DNA of 57,156 bases from DASXRA01 sp036506155 (GCA_036506155.1 DASXSF010000021.1:1-57156); one strand, 5' to 3'; numbered from the stretch's first letter, positions 1 to 9,119 are shown. The notes: generated by a model not told the origin, from the sequence alone. Made by a program: numbers and translations.

Positions 1-2
1 TC

Positions 3-1112
3 GACGACCCGTGCCTGGTCGGAACCCCGCCCGGGCCTGGCTACCAGTGCAACAACGCCAAGTCCTACGTGTTCAACGACAAGGAGTCGGTGACGGCCGA
101 CCCGGTGCACCCGGGCGTGGCGTACGCCGTGTGGGACCGGCTGGTGGCGCCACCGGCCACGGGGCCCGGCTTCGTGCACGAGCGGGCCTACTTCGGACCG
201 GCGCTGATCTCGAAGACCACCGACTTCGGCAAGACATGGAGCCATCCTCGCGTGATCGTCGGGCTGCCGTCCCTGGACCAGACGATCGGCAACCAGATCG
301 TCGTCGATCGCCAGACCGGGGCGCTGTATGACTTCTTCAACCTCATCCAGGGCGCGTCGAACGCCGGCGGGAACCGCGGATACAACGTCGCCTTCATCAA
401 GTCCACCGACGGCGGCGCGACCTGGAGCGCGCCCAAGGTGATCGCGGCCCTGCAGACGGTCGGCCAGAACCGCGTCTCCGACCCCAACAACCTCAACGCC
501 CTCACCAACGCACCGCCGGCACGCTCACGCACCGGCGACATCATCCCCGAAGCCGCGATCAACCCGAACAACGGCCAGCTCTACGTCGTCTGGCAGGACG
601 CGCGATTCAACGCCTTCAGCAACGATGAGACCGTCATCTCCACCTCCAACAACGGCGGCACCACCTGGAGCGCACCCGAACTGGTGAACGTCCACACCGG
701 GCAACCGGCCTACGACCCCAGCGTCTACGTCAACGCCGCCGGCGTGGTAGGCGTCACCTACTTCCAGTGGCCGAGCACCGTGTCCGGCAACGAACCCACC
801 AACCTGCTCATCCGGCACTCCACGACGCCGGGCAGCAGCGCGGCCGGCCCGGCATTCGACGGCCCGACCACTCTCGACGGACCGTTCAACAACCTGGCCG
901 CTCCGGTGTCGCGCGCCTACTTCCTGGGTGACTACCAGGGGCTGGTCGCCAACGCCAACGGCTTCATCCCCTTCTACGTCAAGACCAACTGCTCCGACGG
1001 CAACGCCACCACCCAGCCGTCCTGCCGAGCCATCCAGTCCGTCCTCAACCCCACCAACCTGACCCCCACGAAGAACAACTCCACCGACGTATACGCAGTG
1101 ACCGGCGCGTAA
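3..1112 (+). CDS. Sialidase/BNR (Asp-box) repeat protein, 5' end missing
   Basis: The frame is open from the window edge, so the true start lies upstream; about 369 codons are visible. Three Asp-box-like motifs occur near visible residues 70, 133 and 213 (SKTTDFGKTWS, KSTDGGATWSAP, STSNNGGTTWS). The spacing and beta-rich sequence between them fit a six-bladed propeller of the sialidase/BNR superfamily. Such proteins are usually secreted or surface bound, but the N-terminus with any signal peptide is not in the window. No clear catalytic Arg triad could be assigned by eye, so enzymatic sialidase activity is uncertain; an exo-glycosidase or a carbohydrate-binding propeller is equally possible. 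A second truncated family member begins at 3335. Family assignment is good; substrate is unknown. Confidence 0.8.
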   Translation, partial: DDPCLVGTPPGPGYQCNNAKSYVFNDKESVTADPVHPGVAYAVWDRLVAPPATGPGFVHERAYFGPALISKTTDFGKTWSHPRVIVGLPSLDQTIGNQIVVDRQTGALYDFFNLIQGASNAGGNRGYNVAFIKSTDGGATWSAPKVIAALQTVGQNRVSDPNNLNALTNAPPARSRTGDIIPEAAINPNNGQLYVVWQDARFNAFSNDETVISTSNNGGTTWSAPELVNVHTGQPAYDPSVYVNAAGVVGVTYFQWPSTVSGNEPTNLLIRHSTTPGSSAAGPAFDGPTTLDGPFNNLAAPVSRAYFLGDYQGLVANANGFIPFYVKTNCSDGNATTQPSCRAIQSVLNPTNLTPTKNNSTDVYAVTGA

Positions 1113-1412
1113 CCCCTACAGCAACGGCATGGGCGGGATGAGAACCTCTCTCTCACCCGCCCGATCCGGCGACCCTGACGCTCAGCTCGAACTCTCGTCG
1201 CCCCACCGTCAGACCGATCAGACGGGTAGGCACCTGCGCGAGCTCGATCCGCTGGCATCCGTCAACCGCTGCAGGCGGAAACTGCGAATCGCGCGCATCT
1301 GCCGCTGCGAGTGCGCACTCAGGCCGATGGGCGTATGCATGGTGTCGATCACGAGAGAGGATGAGCAGCGCAGTCGGCACACACGCACAGGTCGCACCAA
1401 GGATCGAATCAG

Positions 1413-1817
1413 ATGCCGGAGGCGACGTTGACCAGCGATGCAGTGACCGTCCGGATCGAACGGCGCGGCCACCCAGCCGAGGTCCGCACCGTCACCGACG
1501 ACAACCGCTCGTCGGTCGAGGAGCTTCTCGCCGGACTCAGCGACGAGACCGATGTCATCCTCGGCCTCGAAACGGACGCAGGAACGCTCCTCATCGCGCT
1601 CGATCGAGCCAAGGCGACCATTGGCCTCGACTCTCTGGATGGCACGTATCAGTACGTCGCCGGCGAGCCCGGAGACGGTCATGCAACTCTGATCGTTGGC
1701 GGCCAGCAGACCGACATCGATCGTCGCTACGTCGTGGGTACGTCCGAGGCGGTCGACGTCGTCCGCGCCTGGCTGTCCGGATCCCCGCTGCCCGCGGGTG
1801 AGTGGGAACGACGCTGA
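1413..1817 (+). CDS. Imm1-like immunity protein
   Basis: A 134-aa acidic protein without signal peptide or membrane segment. The ATG at 1413 has an AAGGA sequence about 10 bases upstream. The middle carries a beta-rich stretch and the end reads VVRAWLSGSPLPAGEWERR, which fits the Imm1 family of actinobacterial immunity proteins. These typically close with a helix, a gap and a W-E pair. Imm1 proteins neutralise polymorphic toxins, commonly deaminases or nucleases, but no toxin gene is next to this one: upstream is a sialidase-like gene and downstream a gene-poor stretch. It is therefore an orphan immunity gene or a solitary member. The family call is from sequence feel and should be tested by profile search. 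Confidence 0.55.
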   Translation: MPEATLTSDAVTVRIERRGHPAEVRTVTDDNRSSVEELLAGLSDETDVILGLETDAGTLLIALDRAKATIGLDSLDGTYQYVAGEPGDGHATLIVGGQQTDIDRRYVVGTSEAVDVVRAWLSGSPLPAGEWERR

Positions 1818-2192
1818 CGGTCCTCAGCGGCGTCGAGAAAACCGTCCGGAAATGCCGCGATCCGCGCGCGCCGATGCCAATGTGTGGATGCAAGAGCACA
1901 TGGCACTTCGTTGGACGGCCTGGTTGCCCGTTGGCGTGTGCCCATGCCCCTTGTCGGCGTAGTACCCGTTTCGACACCGCCGTCGGGGCGTGATCACAAC
2001 GAAATGCAGCGGCCGTCGCGTCTGAACACCGTGATCACCATCCGAGAGGCTGTGCCGCTAGCCGTCCTTACAGGCGTGGTGGTCAGCGCGTCCTCGACCG
2101 GCACCGGCAGTATGGCGACGCCCTGGTCGCTCGTTTGCGGTAGCAGGTTGTCGTTCGGGTGCCCGTCGAGGTAAACGGACGGAGGGCGCACG
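1818..2192. other. Gene-poor stretch with a possible minus-strand relic
   Basis: No convincing gene. On the minus strand, positions about 2179 to 1994 read as a plausible C-terminal segment (for example VAILPVPVEDALTTTPVRT) ending in a stop, without a usable start. It looks like the remains of a gene whose 5' half was lost where the next plus-strand gene begins. No RNA gene or repeat seen. Confidence 0.3.
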
Positions 2193-2678
2193 ATGGGCGA
2201 CGGGGCGTCAGTCCAGCGGATGCGCCGCTGGGGCAGCTTGCTCCTGCCGCTGGCCTCGGCGCTCGCCGTCGCGGCGGTAGCGGCTGTCGTGGCGGTCTTG
2301 ACGATGCCGCACCACGACGCCACCGATGCGGCAGGGCAGAAGCAACTTGCCGTGGGCGGGTTCATATTTCACTACCCGGCGACGTGGCACAAGATCAACG
2401 CGGGCGACCACAAGCATCCGGCCGAGGCGGCCGTGCCATCAGTGTTCCTCGCGTCGATGCCAATGCGCGGCAACTGCGCAAGAACCTCGGACGGGATCGC
2501 TCGTCGGCGTCAGACGCCGGCCGGCACCGCGAGCGACAGCACCCTGGCCAGCGAGTCCATCGCCCCGGGAACCAGCCGCCGTCATCTCGACTTGATATGT
2601 CCCTGGTTGTCGATCTCGATCTTGCCTAGTGTCTGCACACCCTCGCCTCACACTCTTCACACTGATCGTCTCTCGTGA
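2193..2678 (+). CDS. Membrane-anchored hypothetical protein, probably frameshifted at the 3' end
   Basis: The ATG at 2193 follows a GGAGGG-like site. Residues about 16-40 form one strong hydrophobic segment (LLLPLASALAVAAVAAVVAV), so the product is a signal-anchored protein with its body outside the cytoplasm. After it comes GGFIFHYPATWHKI, the opening typical of secreted actinobacterial PsbP-like or lipoprotein-like domains. Beyond about residue 105 (CARTSDG) the sequence loses protein-like character and becomes Arg/Ser/Thr-rich, and no other frame continues it cleanly. I infer a frameshift or deletion near 2500, leaving a broken gene. Function unknown. Confidence 0.45.
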   Translation: MGDGASVQRMRRWGSLLLPLASALAVAAVAAVVAVLTMPHHDATDAAGQKQLAVGGFIFHYPATWHKINAGDHKHPAEAAVPSVFLASMPMRGNCARTSDGIARRRQTPAGTASDSTLASESIAPGTSRRHLDLICPWLSISILPSVCTPSPHTLHTDRLS

Positions 2679-2915
2679 TCTTCACCGCTGATCGGACTCG
2701 GCCAGCTGGCTGGAAAGTCGAGATCGCTGCTGAGTATGAGGGGCTGCTGACACTCGAGGTCGCTGCCGGATCGGTGAAGACACATCACTTGCTCATCGCT
2801 GTCATGGCTCGTGCCGACTCATCGGGTCCACGGTGCAATAGCGGGTGCCCGCCCACTCGAAATTTCGTCCCGTCGGGCCAAGATCGATTCGATCTGAACG
2901 ACGAGAGGAGGCGGC

Positions 2916-3203
2916 ATGGATGCCGTGAGCTACGACGAAGGTCGACTCCTTGCCAGCCTTCACGAGCAGCTCTTCCCGCGCCACCACATCCACGTGGTCC
3001 ACGTCGAGAACCACAGTCGCCTCGAGTGGACCTCGTTGTGCAACCACTGCACGTGGGTAGTCAACATCCTGCAGGGTGGCGTGAAGATCGACGAGACGTT
3101 CGCCGCGCGGCCCGGAGGCGGTGTCGGTCACCCCGGGGCCGTGGCGGCGGCGATGACCGCCGGGCGGGCTGGTGCTGACCCGCCGCCCGCACCGCGTCGC
3201 TGA
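2916..3203 (+). CDS. Small hypothetical protein
   Basis: A 95-aa product starting at an ATG with a strong GAGGAGG site ending 7 bases before it, which is the main argument that it is real. The first two thirds are protein-like, with a His-rich stretch (HHIHVVHVENH) and the pair CNHC near residue 43. The last third turns Gly/Ala/Pro-rich and may be read-out-of-frame sequence. No family recognised; no membrane segment. It precedes the truncated sialidase by about 130 bases. Confidence 0.4.
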   Translation: MDAVSYDEGRLLASLHEQLFPRHHIHVVHVENHSRLEWTSLCNHCTWVVNILQGGVKIDETFAARPGGGVGHPGAVAAAMTAGRAGADPPPAPRR

Positions 3204-3334
3204 TGCCGGCCTGCCGGCCGCGAACGCCAGCGCCAGTCCCGGGCCGGCCGGGACCGCTGACGCGGTCGCGTACGCCAGGACCCGGCGGGGCAAGCCAACA
3301 TCCTGCCAACCCGATCGTGAGGAGTACCCCAGCC

Positions 3335-3883
3335 ATGAGCGAACACGTCTCGTCACCGCGGATCTCCCGCCGTAGCCTGCTGCGCGGCGGAGCAGCCGCC
3401 GCGGCGGTGGCGGTGGTGGGCCTGCCCCTTTCCTCCTGCACCACACGCCGGCACGGCACAGCGGCGACCAGCTCGACCGCAACGACACCCGCGTCAACCG
3501 GGCGACGGCCGGGGGGCATAGGGAACGTCCACGTCAGCCGCGATCACTACGGGTGCCATATCGAGCCCTCGGTCGCGGCCAATCCCCGCCACCCGCGCCA
3601 GCTCCTCGCCGCCTGCCAGGCGTCGCACACGGCGAACCCCCAGTTCATCGCGACCTACCTGTCCTTCGACGCCGGCGCGACCTGGCAGAACGGCGCCCTG
3701 CCCCAACCGCCCGCGCACCAGGCCCCTGCCAGTGACGACGTGACCGTCGCCTTCGACCCGCAGGGCCGCGGCTACCTGTGCGCCACGCGTGCGTCCAACA
3801 CCCCCGGCGGCCGCGCCATGTTCGTGTGGCGAACCGACGACGGCGGGCGCGACGGCATCGGCGAGTGGTACGTCGAGGCCTGA
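3335..3883 (+). pseudogene. Tat lipoprotein sialidase-like gene, truncated after its N-terminal third
   Basis: The ATG at 3335 lies behind GTGAGGAG. The N-terminus has a twin-arginine signal (SRRSLLRGGAAAAA) and a lipobox LSSC near residue 33, so the precursor would be exported folded and lipid-anchored. The body begins a sialidase/BNR propeller (YLSFDAGATWQ, WRTDDGGR). At about 3850 the homology stops inside an Asp-box: the last 10 codons are the antisense of a GNAT gene on the minus strand. The 182-codon frame is thus a 5' fragment closed by a chance stop. It is probably related to the sialidase at the left edge, and the pair may once have been neighbours or duplicates. Confidence 0.7.
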
Positions 3884-4255
3884 TCTGTCCGCCCGCACCC
3901 AGGACTGCACCGTGACGTCCCACTCCTCGGAGGCCGAGGGATACAGGTAGACGCAACCGATGACGTCGTTGTCGGCTGGGTCGAGGACGGTGAAGGTGAA
4001 ACCGGCGGCCCGCGTGAAGTCATCAGCGTGGCGGCGAAGGTCGGTGAGGTTCTCCTCGAGCGTCATGCCGCTGCGTGGTGGCCAGTTGCCGTCGGGATAG
4101 CCGGGAGTGGAGCGTATGTGCTCGATGCTCGACATCCAGGCGGCATGATCCGCCTGATTGTGCTGCGGCCCCAGCGGTTCGAGGTGGAACTGGTCGGTGG
4201 CCAGTGAGGTCGGCGGATCGAAGCCGACTGGCACGAACTCATCCGAGGAGGGCAT
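3848..4255 (-). pseudogene. GNAT N-acetyltransferase, 3' end lost
   Basis: Reading leftward from ATG 4255, the sequence is a typical actinobacterial GNAT protein of the kind with LATDQFHLEPLGPQHNQADH near the start, FTFTVLDPADNDVIGCVYLYP in the middle and SWVRADRSGLDVPLADAVA at the end of the recognisable part. Family members normally finish about 10-15 residues later; here homology stops at about 3848, exactly where the sialidase fragment of the other strand begins. The frame stays open to 3494 but this tail is the antisense of the sialidase gene. Two genes that lost their 3' ends were joined tail to tail. Confidence 0.65.
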
Positions 4256-4541
4256 GACCGGGACCGTACTGGGCTGGCCAGACCTCCCGCACTCAAGTTC
4301 TTCTCGGCGGCATGCGGAACCGACGCCCGCTATTCGGCCGACCGCTCGGACGGCGGCATGAGCGCGCGCATCGTTGCTTAACGACGTTCTGCGGGAGTAT
4401 GCGGTCGGTGCGGCGACCTGCGCGGGGATTGCTCGGTCGGCTCTGGCAGGGCGGGCCCTCGCCGGTCGCGGACCGCGCCGGAGAATGGGCCTGGAACGAC
4501 CTAGCGGCTGCGTCGACTGCCCGATTGGACGGAGACGACAC

Positions 4542-4814
4542 ATGATCAAACCACAGGACTACTTAAGCCGTGTCGACGCGCAGCGGCAGCAAGTGCGTCG
4601 GGCGCGTGAGCATCTCGATCACGCAGAGGCCGACTTTCACGCGGCAGCAGAGGCCTGGGAGGCGGCAGACCACCCGGAGGATGGCGAGTTGCTCTACGCG
4701 TATAAGCGCGCGGCCGTCTGGCTGTCACATGTCGCGGCCACCCATCAGAGGGCTGTCAAGAGTCAAGACCGGATGCTGGCACGCCTGTTCGTACGTGAGG
4801 AAGGTGTCGGTTAG
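4542..4814 (+). CDS. Small helical hypothetical protein
   Basis: A 90-aa protein from ATG 4542, with GGAG 8-11 bases upstream. The sequence is almost entirely alpha-helical and charged, rich in Ala, Glu, Arg and His (AREHLDHAEADFHAAAEAWE), and predicts a coiled coil from about residue 10 to 80. No signal peptide, membrane segment or Cys pair. No family recognised. It stands alone, between the GNAT relic and a gene-poor stretch. Confidence 0.5.
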   Translation: MIKPQDYLSRVDAQRQQVRRAREHLDHAEADFHAAAEAWEAADHPEDGELLYAYKRAAVWLSHVAATHQRAVKSQDRMLARLFVREEGVG

Positions 4815-5231
4815 GGCGGCAGCTGCCCTGTAGGTAAGGTCATACGGGATGGTCGCGTCGCCTAGCCTGGGCGAGATCGATGCTTCCAGTCGGCGTCCCA
4901 CAACTCCGCCCTGGTCACGAACTTTGGTTGGTCAAGTCAGCCAGCCACGCGCGCGAAACTATGCGCGCAGTCGCATACTCGCCCGCAAGATGATCTTCCG
5001 CTAATCGGCATGTGCGTGAAAGTCGGCGAGCTCCAACCGCTGAGCGACGTGATCCCGCCGAGGCCGGTTTATCGGCACTTGACTACGAATCGATGACCCC
5101 GCCTCGAGCGGGACCACACCCGGCGACATCGACGAGGCAGCGGGCACGGTGCCGCCGGCGCTCGGCAAGCCCGCCGGCGCTGCGCCACGCCCCGAGGTGA
5201 TTGTCAGCTTGCCCGCTACCGCTGCCGGACA
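4815..5231. other. Gene-poor stretch
   Basis: Overlapping open frames exist on both strands, but all have Arg/Pro/Ser-rich composition, no ribosome binding site and no recognisable homology. No RNA gene or promoter could be supported. Confidence 0.4.
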
Positions 5232-5625
5232 CGTCGGTCGAGAGCCTCCAAGCCCGGACCGGCGAATGGAACGACGCGGTGCTTGCCGACGCGATGGCGT
5301 GCGCGACGCCGGGTGGCGACGCGACAGCACTGACGCCAGCAGATGTCGATCACATCCTCCGAAACCAGGCGAACGGGCGTAGCCGCCCAGGCCGGCGCAC
5401 ACGCCCTGCCGATCGCTGCCGCCGAGCACAAACCGGGCCCGACACCAGCGAGGCTCACCGAGCATCCGCCTGATCGCCGATATGGTCGGACTGCACTTCG
5501 CTCACGACCCCGAGGAGATCGACGTGGAGCCCCGAATTCTCGGGACTCGACTACGAAGCACACGGGCCTACCGGAGCTACGGCGCTCGTGTGCGTTCGTG
5601 GTAGTGGCAGTCGGCTGCGAATGGC
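5232..5625 (+). repeat. Diverged direct repeat, copy 1 (relic of an unknown gene)
   Basis: About 390 bp that recur at 10961-11350 in the same orientation. Long identical runs are shared (the segment around GACTCGACTACGAAGCACA, near 5546, is one), separated by substitutions and 1-3 base indels. One frame reads VLADAMACATPGGDATALTPADVDHI before breaking up; the indels put the two copies out of step, so neither encodes an intact protein now. The pattern of indels without respect for codons says both copies are decayed. I do not recognise the parent gene. Confidence 0.75.
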
Positions 5626-6005
5626 ACGAGGCTGCGACCGCGGCCACGCATCGTGAGAGCGCTCGCGCGCACCGAGCGTCGAGCTGGTGGAGGTTGCAGG
5701 GACCGGCCATTTGGCGCGTCGCGCGCCGAGATCGATCAGTCGGTCGCACTCGGATACGCACTGACATGAATCGCCCTCGGTCGCATGAGTGCCCCCGATC
5801 ACTACGGCTGACCCAAATGCGGAACGTTCGGCGGGCGGTGAGCAGGCTGCGCCCGCGAAGTACGCGTACGAAGATCTTCTTTGTGCCCGCAAGGGGATCC
5901 GGTTGCGGGAACCCGGCCGGTGCCGCGCGGTCTTGTGCAACAGCTTGGTCCACTGGCCGCGAAAGCGGGTTGGCGCGGCCGGGAGCTGTTGACCACGATG
6001 ACCGA
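5626..6005. other. Gene-poor stretch
   Basis: No supported gene. A short plus-strand frame at 5789-5992 contains KYAYEDLLCARKGIRL but has no ribosome binding site and no known family; I did not call it. Confidence 0.35.
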
Positions 6006-6713
6006 ATGCAGCCCGTGTTTGTGTTGGTGCACAGTCCGTCCGTCGGTCCGCTGACGTGGCAGCCCGTCGCAGAACGACTCGCGGCGCGAGGTCACGAGTG
6101 CATTGTTCCGTCGTTGCTCGACGTCGCCGACGCGGGTGAGCCCTTCTGGCCTCGTGTCGTGGACGACGTCGCCGCGGCGACGAGCCGGCTCGACCGCGCC
6201 CAGCAGATGCTTCTGGTGGCGCACAGCAACGCCGGCTTGTTCGTCCCGTTGCTCGTCAAGCACGCCGTGCGGTCCGTACGTGGCTGCCTGTTCGTCGACG
6301 CTGCGCTCCCTCCGAGAGCGGACTCGACTCCGGTCGTACCGGCAGAGCTGCTCGACATCCTGCGCGGCAAGGTGACCAACGGCAGGCTGCCACCGTGGAC
6401 CGAGTGGTGGGATGAGCAGGACGTCGCGCCCATGTTCCCCGACCCGCAGACCCGGGCGGCTGCAACGGCCGAGCAGCCGCGGCTGCCGCTGGCCTACTAC
6501 GAGCAGGCGGTGCCTGTGCCCATCGGCTGGGATACCGGGCCCTGCGGCTACCTGTTCTTCGGACCGCCGTACGACGAGGTGGCGGCCGACGCCCGCCGCC
6601 GAGGATGGCTGGTTGAGGAACTACCTGGTCAGCATCTGCACCAGATCGTTGACCCCGACTCCGTCGGCGACCGGCTGATCACAATGGCGCAACGGCTCGC
6701 AGCGACGACGTAA
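6006..6713 (+). CDS. Alpha/beta hydrolase
   Basis: A 235-aa cytoplasmic protein from ATG 6006. The alpha/beta-hydrolase order is visible: the N-terminal strand and oxyanion loop (VFVLVHSPSVGPLTW, residues 4-18), the nucleophile elbow AHSNAG near residue 80 (Ser as nucleophile), FVDAALPPR, and the C-terminal strand followed by LPGQHLHQIVDPDSV with the catalytic His. It resembles the small esterase/hydrolase group annotated generally as alpha/beta fold hydrolases. The ATG is preceded by no strong Shine-Dalgarno sequence, but residues upstream of it are not family-like. Single gene, no operon partner. Substrate unknown. Confidence 0.8.
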   Translation: MQPVFVLVHSPSVGPLTWQPVAERLAARGHECIVPSLLDVADAGEPFWPRVVDDVAAATSRLDRAQQMLLVAHSNAGLFVPLLVKHAVRSVRGCLFVDAALPPRADSTPVVPAELLDILRGKVTNGRLPPWTEWWDEQDVAPMFPDPQTRAAATAEQPRLPLAYYEQAVPVPIGWDTGPCGYLFFGPPYDEVAADARRRGWLVEELPGQHLHQIVDPDSVGDRLITMAQRLAATT

Positions 6714-6887
6714 CGACGGCGAACTCCGTTCGCAACGCTGCTCGACGCCAGCGACGATCGGCATGTTGCGTGTTGATCAACGCTCGCACACAAGGACCCG
6801 CCGGTTGTCAGGCAACCAAGCGCAGCTCGCCAAGAACGTGTCCCACGCACGGATCCCCTACGGCTACGGATGCCGACTCACCCGGGG

Positions 6888-7253
6888 TCACTCAACGAGC
6901 GGGCGGCGGTTTCGGGGCAGCCGGGCGACCACCTCGCGGTAGGAGACGGCGAGCAGTTCTGCCACCTCGGTGTCCGGGACCGCTGCGCCGAGCGGGACGG
7001 TCACCCAGTACTGCTGGTCGAGTGGCCGCGCGTCGTGCACGTCGCTCGGGTACGTGTGTCGCAGCTCGGTGACCAAGTCGGCGGGCAGCTTGACCGCCAT
7101 ACGTGGACCGTGGCCGAGCCAGCCGTCATCGAGCGGGATCCAGGCGAACACCTTGCCGCCAACCTTGGTGGTAAGCAGGTCGTCGCCGAACGGGTAGTCC
7201 TCGACCGCGCTCGGGAACGCCAAGGCCTGTGCGATGAGCTCGTCGCGGGTCAC
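6888..7253 (-). CDS. MmcQ/YjbR family protein
   Basis: A 121-aa protein from ATG 7253. It has the family pattern of an early PSAVEDYPFGDDLLTTKVGGKVFAW, a central KLPADLVTELRHTYP and a late QQYWVTVPLG followed by a helix with SYREVVARLPR. The fold is a CyaY-like alpha/beta domain often labelled 'DNA-binding', although a biochemical role is not established. The start overlaps the stop of the VOC gene by 4 bases (ATGA), so the two are translationally coupled and form one small minus-strand operon. Confidence 0.85.
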   Translation of the reverse strand: MTRDELIAQALAFPSAVEDYPFGDDLLTTKVGGKVFAWIPLDDGWLGHGPRMAVKLPADLVTELRHTYPSDVHDARPLDQQYWVTVPLGAAVPDTEVAELLAVSYREVVARLPRNRRPLVE

Positions 7254-7597
7254 CGGTCAGGGTCCTGAGCCACGCAGAATTCGTTGCCCTCCGGGTCGGC
7301 CAGCACGAACCAGCGTTGCCCGAACTCCTCCCGCGGGCCGGGCGTCAACGCGTTCGCGCCCAACGCGTGCAACCGCGCGACCTGCGCCTCGACGTTGTCG
7401 ACGAGCAGGTCCAGATGCATGCGGTTCTTGCCCGTCTTCGGCTCGGGCACCCACTGCAGGCTCAGGCTTGGACCATCGCCGGTGAGCGTCACGAAACGAC
7501 CCTGGACCGTGTCCTCTCGCTGGTAGCCGAGCGCAGCCTGCCAGAAGGTGGCGGTGGCGTCGAGATCGGCGCAATCGAGGGTGACTTCGATACGCAT
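7250..7597 (-). CDS. VOC family (glyoxalase-like) protein
   Basis: A 115-aa vicinal-oxygen-chelate protein from ATG 7597. The two beta-alpha-beta-beta-beta modules are clear: MRIEVTLDCADLDATATFWQ opens the first and NRMHLDLLVDNVEAQVARL the second, ending in RWFVLADPEGNEFCVAQDP, the usual VOC C-terminus. The size is that of single-domain bleomycin-resistance/glyoxalase-like proteins, whose substrates vary. It is the first gene of a pair with the MmcQ-like gene (4-base overlap). Confidence 0.85.
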   Translation of the reverse strand: MRIEVTLDCADLDATATFWQAALGYQREDTVQGRFVTLTGDGPSLSLQWVPEPKTGKNRMHLDLLVDNVEAQVARLHALGANALTPGPREEFGQRWFVLADPEGNEFCVAQDPDR

Positions 7598-7740
7598 GAC
7601 GCCATGCTCCGCTCAGCGCACCGCAGTCTGCACCCAGCAGAGCCGCTTTCGATCTCCGCAAGCGGATCCGCTCGCGGCGCGCGTCTTCGGTCGAGATGCT
7701 CAGGCGATGTACGCAATGCGCACGTGGCGCCAGCGCAAGC

Positions 7741-8000
7741 CGTGACTCCCATTCAGCCCCAGCTGTGGGTCGACCAGGGCGCGGCGGCCCTCGCGTTCTA
7801 TGAGTCGGCGTTCGGCGCGACGGTCCTACACCGCGTCGGCGAGGGAGATGACATAGTCGCGCAGCTCGCCATCGGCGACGCGGCGTTCTGGATTGCGGCT
7901 ATACGGTCGAGCACTGAGCGCCTGGTGCCGCGAGCCATCGGCGGCGCAACCGGCCGACTGTTTGCTGGAGGTCGAGGATCCAGACTCGGTTGTCGCTCGA
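7741..8000 (+). pseudogene. VOC/PhnB-like gene, frameshifted and truncated
   Basis: A GTG at 7741 begins TPIQPQLWVDQGAAALAFYE, followed by AFGATVLHRVGEGDDIVAQ and DAAFWIAA, the N-terminal half of a PhnB-type VOC protein. Near 7940 the frame must shift to continue with LLEVEDPDSVVARGLVDE, after which homology ends at about 8000. From there the minus strand encodes a piece of an IS6-type transposase, so the gene was both frameshifted and cut by an insertion sequence. Confidence 0.6.
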
Positions 8001-8255
8001 GGTCTCGTCGACGAACCAGCGCTCACCACCGGCGTGGCGGGCAGGCCGGGCCGCGTCGATGAACTCCGCCGTGAACATCTGCACCCACCGGTAGATCGTC
8101 ACATGGTCGACCTCGACGCCACGCTCGGCCAGTAGCTCCTCCACGTCGCGGTAGGACAACCCGTAGCGCAGGTACCAGCGCACCGCGACGGCAATCACCT
8201 CACGCGGAAAGCGGTAACCCGCCGGCGCGAACGATCCAGACCGTGACCTGATCAC
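8001..8255 (-). pseudogene. IS6-family transposase, N-terminal fragment
   Basis: From GTG 8255 the minus strand reads RSRSGSFAPAGYRFPREV, then WYLRYGLSYRDVEELLAERG, VDHVTIYRWVQMFTAEFIDA and RWFVDET. This is the N-terminal zinc/HTH-like part and the first Asp region of the DDE domain of IS6/IS26-type transposases. Homology stops right after VDET, at the junction with the VOC relic, so about two thirds of the transposase is missing. A C-terminal piece of the same family lies at 15571-15789. Confidence 0.75.
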
Positions 8256-8382
8256 CGCCTTAGTGTTCCGACGCCGCACCCAGCGCGCCACCGCAACAGC
8301 ACCGCCCGACCGAGACCAACGGCCCCATGCTGAACAGCGTCTCTCTCGCGAAGCCAGTGAAACCGGAAACGCGTCCGGATGA

Positions 8383-9099
8383 TCATCCCACGCGGCCTTG
8401 CTTCCCGGGTGGCATGATCCCGCGCCTGCGCGCTGTACTGACCCACTTGTGCACCGTTCGAGGAGACACACCGGTAGCCGCAGCTATCGCGGGTGCCGGC
8501 GGAGTGCCGTTCCTGGCCGCGATCGCGTATGCCCGTGTCAGTTCCCGCAGGAACTGATCTGTGATCCGACGTCCAGCCGGAGCCTCAAGTGGCGGCAGCT
8601 CCTCGGCCCAGCTGGCGGGTGGATCCGGTTCCTTCGGCATCGGAACTTGTCGTATCCGAGTGCCCTTCTCGTGAAACGCGTCATACGAATACTGGGCGAA
8701 GAAGCTTTCAGCCACCCAGTTTTGGGTGGCCCGCACGTCGCGGTCGGCTTCGGGCACACGTCGGCCCTTGATTGGACCACCACACCTGTCGCAATGCAGG
8801 CCTGCATAAGTCTGCGCACCCCACGTTGTGCCGTAATGCGCGGCCAGCCTCCGAAGATCGGGGCCCGGTACGCCGCTCCGTGAGCTCAAATTCTCGCCGT
8901 GCTCGAGCACGGCGGCTTCGAGGTCAGCGAGCGGTAGGCGGAGTGTCGCTGAGGACAGCGGTTCCCCGTTTCCGTCGACGTAGAGCTCAACGGCACGCCA
9001 GCGACCTTGGTCGTCGTGCGCGAACCGAACGTAGAACGGTCCGGGCAACCCGACGCCATCGACTCGCACCCATCCACCGTTGCCGTATGACATTCGCAC
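8383..9099 (-). CDS. Hypothetical protein with C-terminal helix-turn-helix
   Basis: A 238-aa protein from ATG 9099. The first half is a beta-rich domain (GPFYVRFAHDDQGRWRAVEL, then LPLADLEAAVLEHGENL). A CDRC pair sits near residue 125. The last 60 residues form a helix-turn-helix, with ELTRAYAIAARNGTPP, IAAATGVSPRTVHKWVSTA and the basic tail RRRGIMPPGKQG. This two-part layout recurs in actinobacteria, often near mobile elements, without assigned function. It starts just beside a perfect 10-bp palindrome (9120-9148) and faces a tiny membrane-peptide gene, so autoregulation through that palindrome is a reasonable inference. Confidence 0.65.
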   Translation of the reverse strand: MRMSYGNGGWVRVDGVGLPGPFYVRFAHDDQGRWRAVELYVDGNGEPLSSATLRLPLADLEAAVLEHGENLSSRSGVPGPDLRRLAAHYGTTWGAQTYAGLHCDRCGGPIKGRRVPEADRDVRATQNWVAESFFAQYSYDAFHEKGTRIRQVPMPKEPDPPASWAEELPPLEAPAGRRITDQFLRELTRAYAIAARNGTPPAPAIAAATGVSPRTVHKWVSTARRRGIMPPGKQGRVG

Positions 9100-9119
9100 G
9101 AGGGTAAGTATGGCACATC

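Noticed and set aside
188..571. Long minus-strand frame opposite the first sialidase gene
   Set aside because: Antisense shadow of a high-GC gene; no ribosome site, no family-like sequence.
5343..6713. 456-codon frame ending in the hydrolase
   Set aside because: The first 220 codons are Arg-rich without homology and include the direct repeat; the family start is at 6006.
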